A stretch of DNA of 64,000 nt from Scatophagus argus (lineage: Eukaryota > Chordata > Actinopteri > Scatophagidae): positions 2,097,110 through 2,161,109 of the forward strand of contig NC_058503.1 in NCBI RefSeq assembly GCF_020382885.2. The letters run 5' to 3'. The notes under the pieces are model-generated. The model saw only the letters and a program-made list of their open reading frames with translations. It was not told the DNA's origin and did no database searches. Made by a program: the position numbers and the translations under genes. Positions 60,739-64,000 of this stretch are shown in pieces; within the stretch, counting starts at the first letter, position 1, and each line of letters opens with the position of its first letter.

Positions 60739-62136
60739 GTAAGTGTTGACATTTGATAAAATCTTTAAGGGTTAAATCTATAGAATACGAATTTTATACA
60801 CTATACCATTTGACCAGTGTTCTTCTCCGCAGATTTTGCGCTATCTAAGATGTAACACTCAGCGCAGCACTTTTCAGCAGTGCTAGCTTTAATTACTCCT
60901 AGGTAACGTTAGCAGATTTTCCTTCTTAAGTGCAAGGACATACATGCTAATGTCACTACAGACTTGAACCATCTGTAAGATACACATTTATTCTTTGACG
61001 AATACTCAATTTTATTTAGTCATGATTGTCACGTCTCGTGTCTGACTGAAATCTTTGAAGTCATACCCGGCGAAGCTGCTGTAGACAGCTTGGATGGCAA
61101 TGCACGAATAGTCTTATTACTAAGAATTTGTAGTCAGTCATACAGCTCTTGAGCAGTTCTTTAGGGAGTAGCTGACAATGTGATGGTCATTCATTAGGCT
61201 GAGCAGGGATGGTGAGGCAGTTCCGCACATGCTTTTACTATTTGACCTTGTGACGCACGACCTGAAAAGCACACGTGGGGTAACCAGGAACTGGTTTGGG
61301 GATACATTTCATAATCCGGTCACGATCAAGGCCGGAATAAATATAAGTCGGGTGTATCATGAATAAACGCGACTACTAACCCGGCATTAATTAAGATCTA
61401 TTTGTTCAAACATGAATAGCTAGATACGACTTGCAAGCATATGGAAGTTAATGTTGGTAGTTTTTGCAGGTTTGTCGACAGAACATCACTTAACCGTTTC
61501 CAGACGTTTATGAAGAAGTTTTTTACCAAACATATCTGCTCCTGTTTCTGGATTATGTCCGTTGAATGTCTATGCGATTCTAACAAACACTCAATATGAA
61601 GATGGCACTTTAGAGTCTGGTAAATTGTGATGGCCATTTCCACTTATTTTCTGACATTTTTAATTTCCTAGTCATTTAAATAATACCGTAATGATGTTTA
61701 AAACCAGGTAACTCATAGGTCAGGGTTGAATCTAATGGGGTGATGTGAAAACATCTAATCATAAGCATCTTCTTTGGGTTATAATTCTGTAGAAAGTGAC
61801 TTGAAGAACCCTGGAAATATTTGACTATTCCAGATTTTGAGGTTCATTCATTCATTGATGTGACTTCATGCCACTTGTGACCACTAGGGGCACAGTTAAC
61901 CTTTGAAACCTTTGGCGGCACAGATGAGTTTGGAGAATAATTACTTGGTTGTACTTCAGCACTGCTCATTACGTGGTGAACACATTTGCTTTATACAGCT
62001 CTTCTGAAAAGCTACACAATCATTTTCCAGATTTAATTGGAGACTCCTGGTTCATCACAGTAATCATTAATGGAAGATGTGCTCTCTGACGGATTACATA
62101 AATTTTTACATGTGTCTCTCATCTCTCCCCGAAGAG

Positions 62137-64000
<1,864 letters not shown>

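Larger units (their letters stand above)
60018..62136. promoter_or_regulatory. Shared HSPE1-HSPD1 intergenic promoter region
   Basis: Divergent start codons lie 2.1 kb apart. The HSPE1-proximal part (60018-60740) carries the NRF-1 palindrome (60136-60147), a two-unit HSE (60188-60195), a CCAAT motif (60370-60374) and a three-unit HSE (60383-60395). The HSPD1 side (60740-62136) is probably its first intron. A shared bidirectional, heat-inducible promoter is established for this gene pair in mammals; function here is inferred. Confidence 0.7.

Overview
This is a stretch of teleost (bony fish, probably percomorph) nuclear genome. The base composition is AT-rich, genes have short exons with GT-AG introns, and the repeats are typical of fish: an L2-type LINE, a Ty3/gypsy chromovirus, a SINE whose tail is a GATG repeat, hAT-like fragments and many CA/TG microsatellites. 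The innate immune gene is also a fish-specific type. No species can be named from the sequence alone.

The left third (about 0.6-22.5 kb) is an accessory block built round one NLR gene of the fish NLRC3-like expansion (FISNA-NACHT-LRR-B30.2, + strand, 5071-20720). Its ten coding exons join into one uninterrupted 1120-codon frame with canonical splice sites and consistent phases. The intron between the second LRR exon and the linker/B30.2 exons is 9.9 kb. It holds a 5'-truncated L2-type LINE (about 10640-19484, - strand), and inside that a young full-length Ty3/gypsy chromovirus (13506-19361, - strand) with near-identical LTRs and a 5-bp target duplication. The retroelement's pol is broken by one stop and one frameshift. 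Two nearly identical direct copies of a hAT-like transposon fragment (1551-2444 and 21515-22455) flank the whole NLR gene.

The right two thirds is a conserved vertebrate synteny block: RFTN2 (raftlin-2, +, 26446-47924), MOB4 (phocein, -, 51215-55517), HSPE1 (chaperonin 10, -, 57502-60017) and HSPD1 (chaperonin 60, +, from 62137 and running off the right end). HSPE1 and HSPD1 are head to head and share a 2.1-kb intergenic region. That region carries a perfect three-unit heat-shock element and a palindromic NRF-1 site, as expected for two mitochondrial matrix chaperonin partners induced together. In mammals MARS2 and BOLL lie beyond RFTN2; here the NLR and its transposons occupy that side.

No clearly new biological system was found. 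The observations most worth a second look are: a tRNA-independent (self-priming) signature in the gypsy element; a (TG)n microsatellite that directly forms the 3' splice site of RFTN2 exon 8; the nested transposons inside an intact immune gene; and the hAT-like direct repeats that bracket that gene.
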